Part shown: positions 1-8,447 of the stretch, piece after piece
Numbering within the stretch: the first letter of the stretch is position 1
Layout: every line of letters begins with the position of its first letter
DNA from: CADEED01 sp035765415
GTDB lineage: Bacteria > Pseudomonadota > Gammaproteobacteria > Steroidobacterales > Steroidobacteraceae
Reading direction: 5' to 3'
Assembly (NCBI GenBank): GCA_035765415.1
Contig: DASTXR010000088.1
Location: 62,001 to 126,000, forward strand
Length of the DNA: 64,000 bases
Notes under the pieces: generated by a model
Told to the model about the DNA's origin: nothing
The model's input: the letters and a program-made list of their open reading frames with translations, nothing else
Database searches by the model: none
Made by a program: the position numbers and the translations under genes

Positions 1-480
1 AAGGCCGCCGAGGCGGCGCGCCTCACCGCGCAGGCGCCGATGGTGCTCGATTGCGTGCGGCTGCTGGCCAGCATGATTCACCTGGCCTTGTCGGGCCGCG
101 ACAAGGCCGCCGTCCTGCGCCCGCCGCGCGAGCTGTGGATCACCGCCAGCACACGGCCCGAGGTTCTGGCGCTGTACGAAGGCTCGTATTCGCATCGCAT
201 GCCGCCGGAAATCACCGCGGGCGGAGGAATCCTCCAGGCGCTCGAGGCGGCGCTCTGGGCTTTCCAGAGGTCGGAGACCTTTCGCGAGGGCGCATTGCTT
301 GCCGCCAATCTCGGCCGCGACTCGGATGTGGTGTCGGCGGCCTACGGCCAGCTGGCCGGCGCCTATCATGGTGTGAGTGCGATTCCGGGAATCTGGCGTA
401 ACAGCCTGATGAAGCAAGAAGTGGTCATCGACAGCGCGGACCGGCTTCTCACTCACGCGCTCGTGACCCTCGGAACGTGA
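1..480 (+). CDS. ADP-ribosylglycohydrolase family protein, C-terminal part (5' end outside window)
   Basis: The frame is open from base 1, so only about 159 C-terminal residues are visible. The segment GRDSDVVSAAYGQLAGAYHG matches the last conserved motif of the ADP-ribosylglycohydrolase (DraG/ARH) family, where a D-x-D pair binds metal and is followed by a glycine-rich helix. A later IPGIW segment also fits the family. These enzymes remove ADP-ribose from proteins or hydrolyse related N- and O-glycosidic bonds in the cytoplasm. The usual D-T-D-T tetrad reads D-S-D-V here, so the Thr is replaced. The gene ends 36 bases before the metallopeptidase gene on the same strand and may share its transcript. 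Confidence 0.75.
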   Translation, partial: KAAEAARLTAQAPMVLDCVRLLASMIHLALSGRDKAAVLRPPRELWITASTRPEVLALYEGSYSHRMPPEITAGGGILQALEAALWAFQRSETFREGALLAANLGRDSDVVSAAYGQLAGAYHGVSAIPGIWRNSLMKQEVVIDSADRLLTHALVTLGT

Positions 481-516
481 TTTCGCAAGTGAATCGTCTC
501 GCTTAAAGTGCAGGCC

Positions 517-1560
517 ATGGCGTCCACGCGTCCTTCCCGCACCCGGCTCGCAAAGCGCTCGTGGACGCGGCTGTCCGACGAGCAATTGCTGGGTCTGCGG
601 TTCTGCGACCTGAAGCTCAAGATCGAGCGTTCCCCGGTGGCCAAACGTGTGCGCCGCCTCTATCGCGAGCTCGACAAGCGGCAGATTTCATTTCGTCCGC
701 ACGTGTGGCTGTCGGAAGAATGGTTTTCTCCCGATGGTGTGCCCGGCATTGCCGTGCCTTTCTACCTGGCGCATCCGCGGCTCGAGCGGCTCGAGCGTCG
801 CATGATGCGCAACGTCGAAGGCGGCAGCGCCGAAAGCGCGATGCGCATCCTGCGTCACGAGGCGGGCCATGCGATCGATACCGCGTACCGTCTCCGCCGC
901 CGCAAACGCTGGCGTGAAATTTTCGGGCCGGCTTCGCTGCCGTATCCCGAGACCTATCGCGCGCGTCCCGGAAGCCGCCGTTACGTGCAGCACCTGGGCG
1001 AGTGGTACGCGCAGGCGCACCCCTGCGAAGACTTCGCCGAAACCTTCGCCGTCTGGCTGAAGCCCAACTCCTCGTGGCGCCGCACCTATGCGCAATGGCC
1101 GGCGTTCCACAAGCTCGAGTTCGTCGACGAATTGCTGGAGAAAGTGCGCGACAAGCGGCCGCCGGTGCGCAATCGCGAAGTGGTGGAACCCCTGCGCGAG
1201 AACACGCACACGCTGGCCGACCACTATCGCCGCAAGCTGCGCCGTTACAGCATGTACCGGCGCACGGTCACCGACCATCTGCTCGAGCGCGTCTTCACCG
1301 CCGAACGTCACCGGCGTGCACCGCGCGCCAGCACCTTCCTGCGCGCGAACGATGCGCACCTGGTGAACGCCACGATGCGCGAGCTGCACGCCGAGCGTTA
1401 CAGCGTCGAGCAGATCCTGCGCATCGTCGTGGAACGCGCCGAGAAACTGGGCGTGTGGGTGCGCGGCAGCCGCCGCGACGCGCTGCGCCACGCGCGCTGG
1501 ATGCTGGTCTACCTGACGCGTCTGTACGCGCAGGGTGAAAGTCCGCGCCTTTCACTATGA
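517..1560 (+). CDS. putative zinc-binding metallopeptidase (HExxH, Mx-like)
   Basis: A 347-residue soluble basic protein. It has a gluzincin-like active site: HEAGH at about residues 114-118 (two His ligands and the catalytic Glu), then HPCEDFAETF at about 168-177. The second segment resembles the HPWEDWAETWAHYL signature of the putative zinc-binding metallopeptidase family, where an acidic residue completes the site. No signal peptide or membrane segment is visible, so it should act in the cytoplasm. ATG at 517 is chosen over an in-frame GTG at 508. Its last codons overlap the ATP-grasp ligase start by four bases (ATGA), which implies translational coupling and a shared pathway. The substrate is unknown. 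The C-terminal half (about 190-347) is basic and helical with no recognised domain. Confidence 0.8.
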   Translation: MASTRPSRTRLAKRSWTRLSDEQLLGLRFCDLKLKIERSPVAKRVRRLYRELDKRQISFRPHVWLSEEWFSPDGVPGIAVPFYLAHPRLERLERRMMRNVEGGSAESAMRILRHEAGHAIDTAYRLRRRKRWREIFGPASLPYPETYRARPGSRRYVQHLGEWYAQAHPCEDFAETFAVWLKPNSSWRRTYAQWPAFHKLEFVDELLEKVRDKRPPVRNREVVEPLRENTHTLADHYRRKLRRYSMYRRTVTDHLLERVFTAERHRRAPRASTFLRANDAHLVNATMRELHAERYSVEQILRIVVERAEKLGVWVRGSRRDALRHARWMLVYLTRLYAQGESPRLSL

Positions 1561-2591
1561 AGCGACTGCGGACGCTGGTCGTCGTTCATTCCACGCTCGT
1601 TCCGCCCGACTCGCTCGAAGGGCACAGCGAAAAAGAAATCGAAGAATGGCGTACCGAGTTCGACGTGGTGTCCACTCTCAAGAAGTCCGGCCACGAAGTG
1701 CGCTGCCTCGGCATCTCCGACAGCGTCGAAGAACTGCGCAGCGTGATCACCGAGTGGAAACCCGAGATCGTGTTCAACCTGCTCGAGGAATTCGACGGCA
1801 TCGTCACCTATGACCAGCACGTGGTCGCCTTTCTCGAGCTGCTGCGCCAGCCGTACACCGGTTGCAACCCGCGCGGGCTGCTGCTCTCGCGCGACAAGCC
1901 GCTGTCGAAGCAGCTGCTGTCCTATCACCGCATCCCGTCGCCGCAGTTCGCCGTGTTCCGCCGCGGCATCAAGCTGCGGCTGCCGCGCAAGATCAAGTAT
2001 CCGCTGTTCGTGAAGTCGACCACCGAGGACGCTTCGCTCGGCATCTCGCAGGCGTCCATCGTCAACGACAAGAGCCAGCTCAAACAACGCATCGAGTTCG
2101 TGCACGACCAGGTGCAGACCGACGCGCTCGTCGAGGAATACATCGAGGGCCGCGAGCTGTACGTGGGCGTGATGGGCAACGATCGCCTCACGCGGCTGCC
2201 GGTGTGGGAGATGAAATTCGGTTCGCTGTCGGAAAACTCGGCGGGCATCGCCACGCGTCGCGTGAAGTGGGACAAGAAATATCAGAAGAAGCACGGCATC
2301 GACACCTACGAGGCGAAGGAGCTGTCACCCGCCGTGGTCGCGCGGCTCGACAAACTATCGCGGCGCGTCTACCGCAGCCTCGGGCTTTCGGGATGCGCGC
2401 GCATCGACTACCGCATGAACGCCGACGGGCAGATCTACGTCATCGAGGCGAATCCCAATCCCAACCTCGCGGCGGACGAGGATTTCGCGCAGTCGGCGCT
2501 CGCGGCCGGCGTGAGTTACCCCGAGCTGCTCGAAAAACTCCTTACGCTCGGCGCGGGTTATCAGGCAGAGTGGCGCGCCTACATCGGGTGA
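1557..2591 (+). CDS. ATP-grasp ligase, D-alanine--D-alanine ligase-like
   Basis: A 344-residue protein of the ATP-grasp fold related to Ddl. Visible signatures are VEEYIEGRELYVGV (about 190-203) and a C-terminal metal-binding stretch with ARIDYR, then VIEANPNPNL (about 285-310). In this family these residues hold the Mg-ATP and the acyl-phosphate. Such enzymes join a carboxylate to an amine through an acyl-phosphate. It lacks the close Ddl match expected of a peptidoglycan enzyme, and its position is unusual: it is fused by an ATGA overlap to a cytoplasmic metallopeptidase rather than sitting among mur/fts genes. A role in making or tagging a small peptide, paired with a peptidase that cleaves it, is inference. 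Confidence 0.8.
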   Translation: MKRLRTLVVVHSTLVPPDSLEGHSEKEIEEWRTEFDVVSTLKKSGHEVRCLGISDSVEELRSVITEWKPEIVFNLLEEFDGIVTYDQHVVAFLELLRQPYTGCNPRGLLLSRDKPLSKQLLSYHRIPSPQFAVFRRGIKLRLPRKIKYPLFVKSTTEDASLGISQASIVNDKSQLKQRIEFVHDQVQTDALVEEYIEGRELYVGVMGNDRLTRLPVWEMKFGSLSENSAGIATRRVKWDKKYQKKHGIDTYEAKELSPAVVARLDKLSRRVYRSLGLSGCARIDYRMNADGQIYVIEANPNPNLAADEDFAQSALAAGVSYPELLEKLLTLGAGYQAEWRAYIG

Positions 2592-2601
2592 GAGGTTGGT
2601 C

Positions 2602-3069
2602 ATGAACACGGAGCTACGCGTGGGCGGCGCACTCGCGCTGCTGGTCCTGATATCCGGCTGCGTCAACCAGCAGCAGCGGGACATCCAGACCATCGCGGAT
2701 TTCCAGCGAAACACCGCCGGTGAATACAAGAGCGACGGCGGCGCGAAGCTCTACATCGTGCCGGTGCGCTCGCGCATGGTGACCGACGAATCGATGTACA
2801 TCGAGCGCCACGACCCGAACGGCAGCATCTTCGGCCGGCTGCTCGACCTCAAGGTTTCCGCCGATGGCAAGAAGGTGGTCCAGGCCGCGCTGACGTTCAC
2901 GCAGGAAGGCCAGTGGCGCAACCTGCGGGAAAACCCCGAGCTCTTCACGGCGTTGCTGCCGAAGGACGTGCGGGCCGCGGGCACCTGCGACATCCAGCCG
3001 TCCGACGACCTCAACTCCGTGAGCTACTCCTGCGGCGGTTCCCAGCCCGAGGTTTTCCGGCGCCAGTAA
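2602..3069 (+). CDS. small lipoprotein of unknown function
   Basis: A 155-residue protein with a lipoprotein signal: a charged start, a hydrophobic run and the lipobox LISGC, so the mature N-terminus is probably a lipidated Cys near residue 20. The rest is polar and soluble, with two Cys near the C-terminus that could pair in the periplasm. ATG at 2602 is preferred over an in-frame TTG at 2596 because GAGAGG lies about six bases upstream. It follows the ATP-grasp gene by 10 bases and may be co-transcribed. No family is recognised with confidence; a distant likeness to CpcT/CpeT-type lipoproteins was considered but not established. Confidence 0.7.
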   Translation: MNTELRVGGALALLVLISGCVNQQQRDIQTIADFQRNTAGEYKSDGGAKLYIVPVRSRMVTDESMYIERHDPNGSIFGRLLDLKVSADGKKVVQAALTFTQEGQWRNLRENPELFTALLPKDVRAAGTCDIQPSDDLNSVSYSCGGSQPEVFRRQ

Positions 3070-5121
3070 TCACTTCGTGTGCGCGTCCAGCCAGTCGAGC
3101 ACCGTGCCATACCACTGGATGCTGTTGTTAGGCTTCAGCACCCAGTGATTCTCGTCGGGGAAGTACAGCAGCCTGCTTTCGATGCCCAACCGCTGCAGCG
3201 CGGTGAACGTGGCGATTCCCTGCGTGTCGGGCACGCGGAAGTCCTGCTCGCCGTGGATCACCAGCATCGGCGTGCGCCATTTCTTCACGTGGTGCGCCGG
3301 GTTGAAGCGCTCGTGGATCTCCGGCGCCTGGTAGTAAGGCCCGCCGTTCTCCCACTCCGTGAACCACAGTTCCTCGGTGGTGTAATACATGGAGCGGGTG
3401 TCGAAGATGCCGTCGTGATTGACGATGCAGCGGAAGCCGTCGGGCCAGTTGCCGGCGATCCAGTTCTGCATGTAGCCGCCGTACGAGGCGCCCAGCGAAC
3501 AGGCGCGCTGCCCGTCGAGCCAGGGAAATTTCTGCAGCGCCGCCGCGAAACCCTTCTGCAGGTCTTCGAACGGCCGGTCGCCCCAGTGCTGGCTGATCGA
3601 GTCGGTGAATGCCTGGCCATAACCCGGCGACCCGTGAAAATCGATGAAGACCGTCGCATAGCCGCGCCCCGCGAAGGCTTGTGCATTCCAGCGCCAGTTC
3701 CAGTGGTTCTGGAAGCTCACCTGGGGTCCGCCGTGCACGATGAACGCCACCGGATACTTGCGGTCCTTCGCGAGGCCGGGCGGATTCACGATGTAGCCGT
3801 AAACCGTTTCGTTATTCCAGCCCGGGAAGCTGAACTGCTCGAAGGCGCCCAGCGTCTTTCCGGCGAGGATCTGCTCGTTCACATGCGTGAGCCGCCGCCG
3901 CTCGCCGCTGTTCGGCAGTAGATAGAGGTCGGGGGGCGAAGCGAGATCGTGCCACAACACCACCGTGGCACGCCGGGTGGTGGCGAAGTCTCCGACGTAA
4001 CCCTTGCCCGAGATGGGTGTGGCGCGGCCGCTGTCGACGTCCACGCGGAACAGCGGTGTCTGCCCGAGATCGTTGGCCGTGGCCAGCAGCGTGCGGCCGT
4101 CGTTGGCGACGTCGAGCTGCTGCACCGAGCGGTCCCAGTCCGGCGCGACTTCGCGCACCGCGCCGTCGTGCATGATCTTGATGCGAAAGCGGTCCGCTTC
4201 GAAGCCGGGGCGGCTCATCGCGAGCCATGCCAGATCGCCATTGCGCAGGTACACGGGTTGCGTGTCCCAGGCGGGGTTGTTGCTGGTGAGGTTTCGCGGG
4301 GCGGTGCTGCCGTCCGACGCCGCTTCGTACAGATCGAAATTCGTCGACCAGGCTTCCTCGCGCCCGGCCACGCGCGCGCTGAACACCACGCGCGCGCCAT
4401 CGGGGCTGAACGTGTATTCCTCGTCGCCACCATCGGGCTTGGAGGGCACATCGGCGTCGAGTTTCTGGCTCACGTTCACCGGCACGCCGGCGCGTCCGTC
4501 GGTGTTCACGGGCGCCACGAACAGATTCGAGCGCGTGCCGCCGTTCCAGGTGTCCCAGTGGCGAATGAACAGGCTGTCGAACGTGCGTCCCGTTTCCTTC
4601 TTCTTCCCGAGCGCATCGAGCCGGTCACGCGAGCATTTGAGGTCGGCGCAATCACGGAAGACCTCCATGCTGAGCGCCATGCGTCCGCCGCCGGCCGAGA
4701 ACCGGAATGTGTTCACGTCGAGCGGATAGTCGGTGATCTGCACGGCCTCGCCGCCGGTCAGCGGCAGCCGCCACACCTGCTGGGAGCCGGTGCGCGAAGA
4801 CAGGAAATAGATGCTGGTGCCGTCGACCTCCCAACGGGGATGCGTGTCGTTGGAAGAATGCTGGGTCAGGCGCCGCGGCTTTGGCTTCGCGCTGGTCAGG
4901 TCCACCAGCCACAGGTCGGTGCGGCCGCGATTGGTCTCGAGATCGGTCTCGCGCTGCACGTACACCACGTAGCGACCATCCGGCGACACCTGCGGATCGC
5001 TGATTCGGGCCAGCAGGTTGAGGTCGGTGGCGGTGAAGGCGCGCGCGCCGTCGTCGGCGGCCGTGGCCGCCACACAGATTCCACACGCCAGCGCGGTTGC
5101 AATGCCCAGCCAGGACTTCAT
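3070..5121 (-). CDS. S9 family serine peptidase (prolyl oligopeptidase / acylaminoacyl-peptidase type)
   Basis: A 683-residue exported peptidase. Residues 1-22 form a cleavable signal peptide ending near ATAAD. Residues about 30-420 carry WD40-like repeats of a beta-propeller (SPDGRYVVYV, SPDGARVVF). The C-terminal alpha/beta-hydrolase domain contains the Ser nucleophile in GASYGGY (about S546), Asp in GEQDFRVPD (about D627) and His in PDENHWV (about H659). These enzymes cut dipeptides or acylated residues from short peptides in the periplasm. Start at 5121 is supported by GGAG seven bases upstream. It is convergent with the lipoprotein gene, and the two stop codons abut. Confidence 0.93.
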   Translation of the reverse strand: MKSWLGIATALACGICVAATAADDGARAFTATDLNLLARISDPQVSPDGRYVVYVQRETDLETNRGRTDLWLVDLTSAKPKPRRLTQHSSNDTHPRWEVDGTSIYFLSSRTGSQQVWRLPLTGGEAVQITDYPLDVNTFRFSAGGGRMALSMEVFRDCADLKCSRDRLDALGKKKETGRTFDSLFIRHWDTWNGGTRSNLFVAPVNTDGRAGVPVNVSQKLDADVPSKPDGGDEEYTFSPDGARVVFSARVAGREEAWSTNFDLYEAASDGSTAPRNLTSNNPAWDTQPVYLRNGDLAWLAMSRPGFEADRFRIKIMHDGAVREVAPDWDRSVQQLDVANDGRTLLATANDLGQTPLFRVDVDSGRATPISGKGYVGDFATTRRATVVLWHDLASPPDLYLLPNSGERRRLTHVNEQILAGKTLGAFEQFSFPGWNNETVYGYIVNPPGLAKDRKYPVAFIVHGGPQVSFQNHWNWRWNAQAFAGRGYATVFIDFHGSPGYGQAFTDSISQHWGDRPFEDLQKGFAAALQKFPWLDGQRACSLGASYGGYMQNWIAGNWPDGFRCIVNHDGIFDTRSMYYTTEELWFTEWENGGPYYQAPEIHERFNPAHHVKKWRTPMLVIHGEQDFRVPDTQGIATFTALQRLGIESRLLYFPDENHWVLKPNNSIQWYGTVLDWLDAHTK

Positions 5122-5136
5122 GACGATCTCCAGTAG

Positions 5137-5781
5137 TTAGCGCCCGATCTCGGACGTCTCGATGATCCAGCTTTCGGCGGCAGCGGCCGCCACCCAGTCG
5201 CGCATGTGCCCGTCATCGAGCACGGTGGCCATGTAGGCCGCGGTGGATTCGCGCACCGTGGCGCCATAGGTTCGCAAACGCAGCACCACCGGCGCGTACA
5301 TGGCGTCGGCCACGCTGTACTCGCCGAACAGCCACGGGCCGCCGGCGCCGAAACGCGAACGGCATTCGGCCCAGAGACTTTCGATGCGCGCGATCTCCGC
5401 CTGGCGTTCGGGGTTCGGGGGGGTCGTGCGACCGGTGGCGCGCGCATTCATCGGCCATTGTGACCGCAGGATCGAGAACCCCGAGTGCATTTCGGCGCAT
5501 GCGGCGCGCGCTATGGCGCGTGCCTCGCGCTGCGCGGGCCAGCCGCGGCCGGCGAGCTCGCACGCGTACTCGCAGATGGCCAGCGAGTCCCAGACCACCA
5601 GGGCGCCATGCCGCAGCACCGGCACGCGCCGCGTGGGGCTCACGGTCTCGGCATCGCGCGCGTACTCCGGCGTATCGAGTGGGATCAGGCGCTCGGCGAA
5701 CGCGAGATCCAGGTGTTTCATCAGCAGCCACGGGCGCAGCGACCACGATGAATAGTTCCTGTTGCCCATGATGAGCAGCAT
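5137..5781 (-). CDS. glutathione S-transferase family protein
   Basis: A 214-residue cytosolic protein. The thioredoxin-fold N-terminal domain begins MLLIMGNRNYSSWSLRPWLL, with the catalytic-type Ser in the NYSSWS segment. It continues with the cis-Pro loop (RVPVL) and the glutathione gamma-Glu contact (WDSLAICEY). The C-terminal part is helical, with the usual YSVADAM segment. It probably conjugates or reduces small electrophiles with glutathione; the substrate cannot be told. The open frame extends upstream, but the conserved N-terminus places the start at 5781 or the in-frame ATG at 5769. The gene diverges from the HAD gene with only 35 bases between starts, so the promoters must overlap. 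Confidence 0.88.
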   Translation of the reverse strand: MLLIMGNRNYSSWSLRPWLLMKHLDLAFAERLIPLDTPEYARDAETVSPTRRVPVLRHGALVVWDSLAICEYACELAGRGWPAQREARAIARAACAEMHSGFSILRSQWPMNARATGRTTPPNPERQAEIARIESLWAECRSRFGAGGPWLFGEYSVADAMYAPVVLRLRTYGATVRESTAAYMATVLDDGHMRDWVAAAAAESWIIETSEIGR

Positions 5782-5816
5782 TTCGTCCAAGCGGTTCCCC
5801 CCGTAATATTCGCGCC

Positions 5817-6506
5817 ATGCCAACCGGCACGGTGCGCGCGATCTGCTTCGACCTCGACAACACGCTCTGGGAAGTCGAGCCGGTGCTGAATCGCGCGGAG
5901 CGCATTCTCGCCGATTGGCTCGCACGCCGATACCCGCTCATTCCGCAGCGGTTCTCGCCCGCCGCGATGCTGGAAGTGCGGGCCGCGCTGCTCGCCGAAC
6001 AACCGCACCAGGCGCACGACCTGTCGTTCCTGCGCCGCGAAACCATCGCGCGATGCGCGGCCGAGGTGGGTTACAAGCGGGACATGGCGCCGGAGGCGTT
6101 CGCGGTCTGGCTTGCGGCGCGCAACCAGGTCGAGCCGTATGGTGAAGTCATCGCCAGCCTCGAGTTCCTCGCGTCGCGCTTCAGGCTCGCGACCCTGAGC
6201 AACGGTAACGCGGACCTCGAAGTCATCGGGCTCGCGCACCATTTTGAAGTCACATTGAGCGCCGGCGCACTGGGATACGCCAAGCCTGACCCGCGTGCCT
6301 ACACCGCGCTCGCGGAGGCGCTGACACTCAAACCTGCGGAAATACTGTTTGTAGGCGACGAACCTCATGCCGATGTGGACGGTCCACGGACAGCTGGCAT
6401 GCAAACTGTATGGATGAATAGGCGCGGAGTTGTTTGGCCCGACGCGTTGCCCGCGGCGGACGCCAGCGTCACCGACCTTGCCGGGCTGGTAGCGCTGTTC
6501 AGGTGA
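5817..6506 (+). CDS. HAD superfamily hydrolase (subfamily IA, YigB-like)
   Basis: A 229-residue phosphatase of the haloacid dehalogenase superfamily. Motif I is DLDNTLW (nucleophile Asp near residue 12), motif II is LSNGN (about 125), motif III is the Lys in AKPDPRAY, and motif IV is GDEPHADVDG. The helical cap between motifs I and II is typical of subfamily IA. The closest characterised type by eye is YigB, which dephosphorylates FMN and the riboflavin precursor 5-amino-6-(5-phosphoribitylamino)uracil. The substrate assignment is family-level only. Confidence 0.88.
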   Translation: MPTGTVRAICFDLDNTLWEVEPVLNRAERILADWLARRYPLIPQRFSPAAMLEVRAALLAEQPHQAHDLSFLRRETIARCAAEVGYKRDMAPEAFAVWLAARNQVEPYGEVIASLEFLASRFRLATLSNGNADLEVIGLAHHFEVTLSAGALGYAKPDPRAYTALAEALTLKPAEILFVGDEPHADVDGPRTAGMQTVWMNRRGVVWPDALPAADASVTDLAGLVALFR

Positions 6507-6686
6507 AAACTGTGAACGGTGCACCGTGGTCCGGACGTAGTTAGCAGTGTGCGTCGACGGCTGCCAGCGGCGCATGACGAGGCGAAAGCGGTTCCTGCGT
6601 CACGGAATTGCGCGCTACAAAGCGCTCAACTGGTGACCACCTGGCGCCGATGAGTTGAAGTGAGTGTCAATCGATCGGGGTGAACC

Positions 6687-7319
6687 ATGACCATCCAGCC
6701 GGTTGCGAGTCTCAAGGAGTTCTTCCGCGACGCGTTGCACGACGCGCTTTCGCATCAACATGTCGCGGTCGAAGGGGAGACCGAGCACTACGTGGTGAAC
6801 GTGCTCACGCTGTTCTCCGACGCCGACGCGCTCTACGAGCGCGATCCGCACGGCGAGAAGCGCCAGCCCGATTCGCGCAAGCAGCTCAAGCCGCTGGCCA
6901 TGATGCTGGGCGAGGCGCTCGAAGCGCCGACTGCCGAAGCCCGGTTCCGCGGCCTGCAGCGCCTCGGCGACGTTTCGCTGTTCATCGCCGGGTTCTTTTC
7001 AGCGGGCTTCGCGCGCAAGCTGGTCGACGTCGACTATCACATCGCCATGGGCGGACACGCTTACAGCGCGCTCGCGGAAAGTTGTCCCCCGGCGCGCGCG
7101 CGAACGCTGCGCCAGGTGTTCGCGGAGCTCTCCGCCAAATTCCAGCCCATGGTCGACGCGCTCAACGAGATCAGCGAAAGCGCCTACCAGCATTCGGACC
7201 GGGATCGCCTGCGGCTGTATGAGTTGTGGGTGAAGACCGGCAGCGAGCGTTCCCGCCAGCTGTTGCGCAAGCTGGGGCTCGAACCCGCGCCCGCAGCCCG
7301 AAGCCTGCTGGCGCACTGA
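6687..7319 (+). CDS. conserved protein of unknown function, first of a coupled pair
   Basis: A 210-residue soluble protein, largely alpha-helical, with no signal peptide or membrane segment and no motif I recognise. It has a short Gly-rich hydrophobic stretch (SLFIAGFFSAGFA, about 93-105) and two clusters of His and acidic residues. The stop is followed after a single base by the start of the next gene, so the two are almost certainly translationally coupled and work together. The start is the ATG at 6687. Codon use matches the neighbouring genes, so it looks native. Confidence 0.75.
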   Translation: MTIQPVASLKEFFRDALHDALSHQHVAVEGETEHYVVNVLTLFSDADALYERDPHGEKRQPDSRKQLKPLAMMLGEALEAPTAEARFRGLQRLGDVSLFIAGFFSAGFARKLVDVDYHIAMGGHAYSALAESCPPARARTLRQVFAELSAKFQPMVDALNEISESAYQHSDRDRLRLYELWVKTGSERSRQLLRKLGLEPAPAARSLLAH

Positions 7320-7320
7320 C

Positions 7321-7980
7321 ATGAGCGCCGCCACTCTCGCTTCGCTGCAGGGTGCGCTCACCGAAATCTACGATCTGCCGGTGACGCCGGATGTGCGCGA
7401 TTTTCTGATGACCGATCGCGCCGGGCTCGGTTGCGTCGACGATCCACGCGTCAGCGACGAACAACTGATCGTGGCGGAGGATGGAGATACGCTGTCGATG
7501 GCGCTGTACATCGATGCCGCCGTGCTCGAGCGGCTCGAGCATTGCGATCCGTTTGCCGGGCTCACGCAGGACAACCTCGCGGACTATCTCACCGCGGCCG
7601 AGGGAGTCAGTCACTTCGTCTACGTGGCCTGGAATACCGGCTTCGACAAGCCGGTGACCCTGCTCGAGCTCGAGCTGCAGGCCGAAATCGACAAATACGT
7701 GTTGTGTGCCTGGCTGCTGCGCGAGCAGGGCAGCGGCCGTTTTCCACGGGAACTGCACCGGACGCTGTTCGAGCGCGCGCGTGTCGATGCCGTGGCGGCC
7801 GCCGGGCGACTCGGCCTGTACCACATGGCGTCCAGCTATGCCGCGCGCTTCTGCCGGCGCGTGGCCGCGCTGCTCGAGCGCAAACGGCACGGCGTCACCC
7901 GTGACCTCATGGCCGAGCTGCGCCGGTTCTATCGCTGGGGGAATGTCCGCAAGCTGCGGCACATCGAACGCTACGCCTGA
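7321..7980 (+). CDS. conserved protein of unknown function, second of a coupled pair
   Basis: A 219-residue soluble protein coupled to the gene before it (one base between them). It begins with a helical, acidic region, then DLPVTPDVRDFLMTDRAG, then a segment YLTAAEGVSHFVYVAWN, and ends with a strongly basic helical tail (RRVAALLERKRHG). I recognise no catalytic motif. The frequent pairing of acidic and His residues across the helices (EGVSHF, ELELQAEID) could bind a metal, but this is weak. No signal peptide or membrane segment is seen. Confidence 0.72.
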   Translation: MSAATLASLQGALTEIYDLPVTPDVRDFLMTDRAGLGCVDDPRVSDEQLIVAEDGDTLSMALYIDAAVLERLEHCDPFAGLTQDNLADYLTAAEGVSHFVYVAWNTGFDKPVTLLELELQAEIDKYVLCAWLLREQGSGRFPRELHRTLFERARVDAVAAAGRLGLYHMASSYAARFCRRVAALLERKRHGVTRDLMAELRRFYRWGNVRKLRHIERYA

Positions 7981-7997
7981 GACGTTGAGGGCAAGCC

Positions 7998-8363
7998 CTA
8001 TTCGACGTCGTGGTCGTCCTGGAGTTTTCGCTCGTCGAGCTCGCGTTTCAGCTTGATCCACTCGCTGAGCTTGCGCAGATCGCGTTTGACCGGCGCTTTT
8101 TTCGCTTCGGGCACATGCGCAGAGCCGACGCGGGCGTACGGATCGAATCCGCCGGCGCGGTTGCGCTCGACGGAGAGCCTGGCAGCGGCGCCTCGTGGCG
8201 GAGTCTGCTCGATGGACAGCGGCGCGCGCTCGAGCGGTACACCGGCGTAACCCGCGTCGATCCATTCGACCCGCGCATTACCACGCTCATCGTGCACGAT
8301 CTGCGACGCACGGCGCCGGTTGGCGCCCTGCGGAGGTTTGCCGTTTGAATTGTTATCTGCCAC
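7998..8363 (-). CDS. small basic hypothetical protein
   Basis: A protein of about 121 residues if it starts at the GTG at 8363; an in-frame GTG at 8432 would add 23 residues of low-complexity, unlikely sequence. The N-terminus is Asn/Gln/Arg-rich (NNSNGKPPQGANRRRASQIV) and probably disordered. The C-terminus has a charged amphipathic helix (RKLSEWIKLKRELDERKLQ). The overlapping frame on the other strand is less convincing because its composition is that of a reverse shadow. Function is unknown. The gene follows the Nudix gene on the same strand and may be read from the same transcript. Confidence 0.55.
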   Translation of the reverse strand: MADNNSNGKPPQGANRRRASQIVHDERGNARVEWIDAGYAGVPLERAPLSIEQTPPRGAAARLSVERNRAGGFDPYARVGSAHVPEAKKAPVKRDLRKLSEWIKLKRELDERKLQDDHDVE

Positions 8364-8447
8364 GACCCGAGTATGACCTGCGCGCCCATTTCGTGGTTTG
8401 ACATAGCGACCATTCCGGCCGGTCCGAATCACGGGCTGTGAAGCGTT

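Noticed and set aside
1557..2591. The ATP-grasp gene as the cell-wall D-Ala-D-Ala ligase
   Set aside because: Context is not mur/fts and the N-terminal region is divergent, so only a Ddl-like label is justified.
8010..8348. A 112-residue plus-strand frame opposite the small basic protein at 7998
   Set aside because: The minus-strand frame has a more natural charged helical C-terminus and fits the direction of the Nudix gene; the plus frame looks like a shadow.
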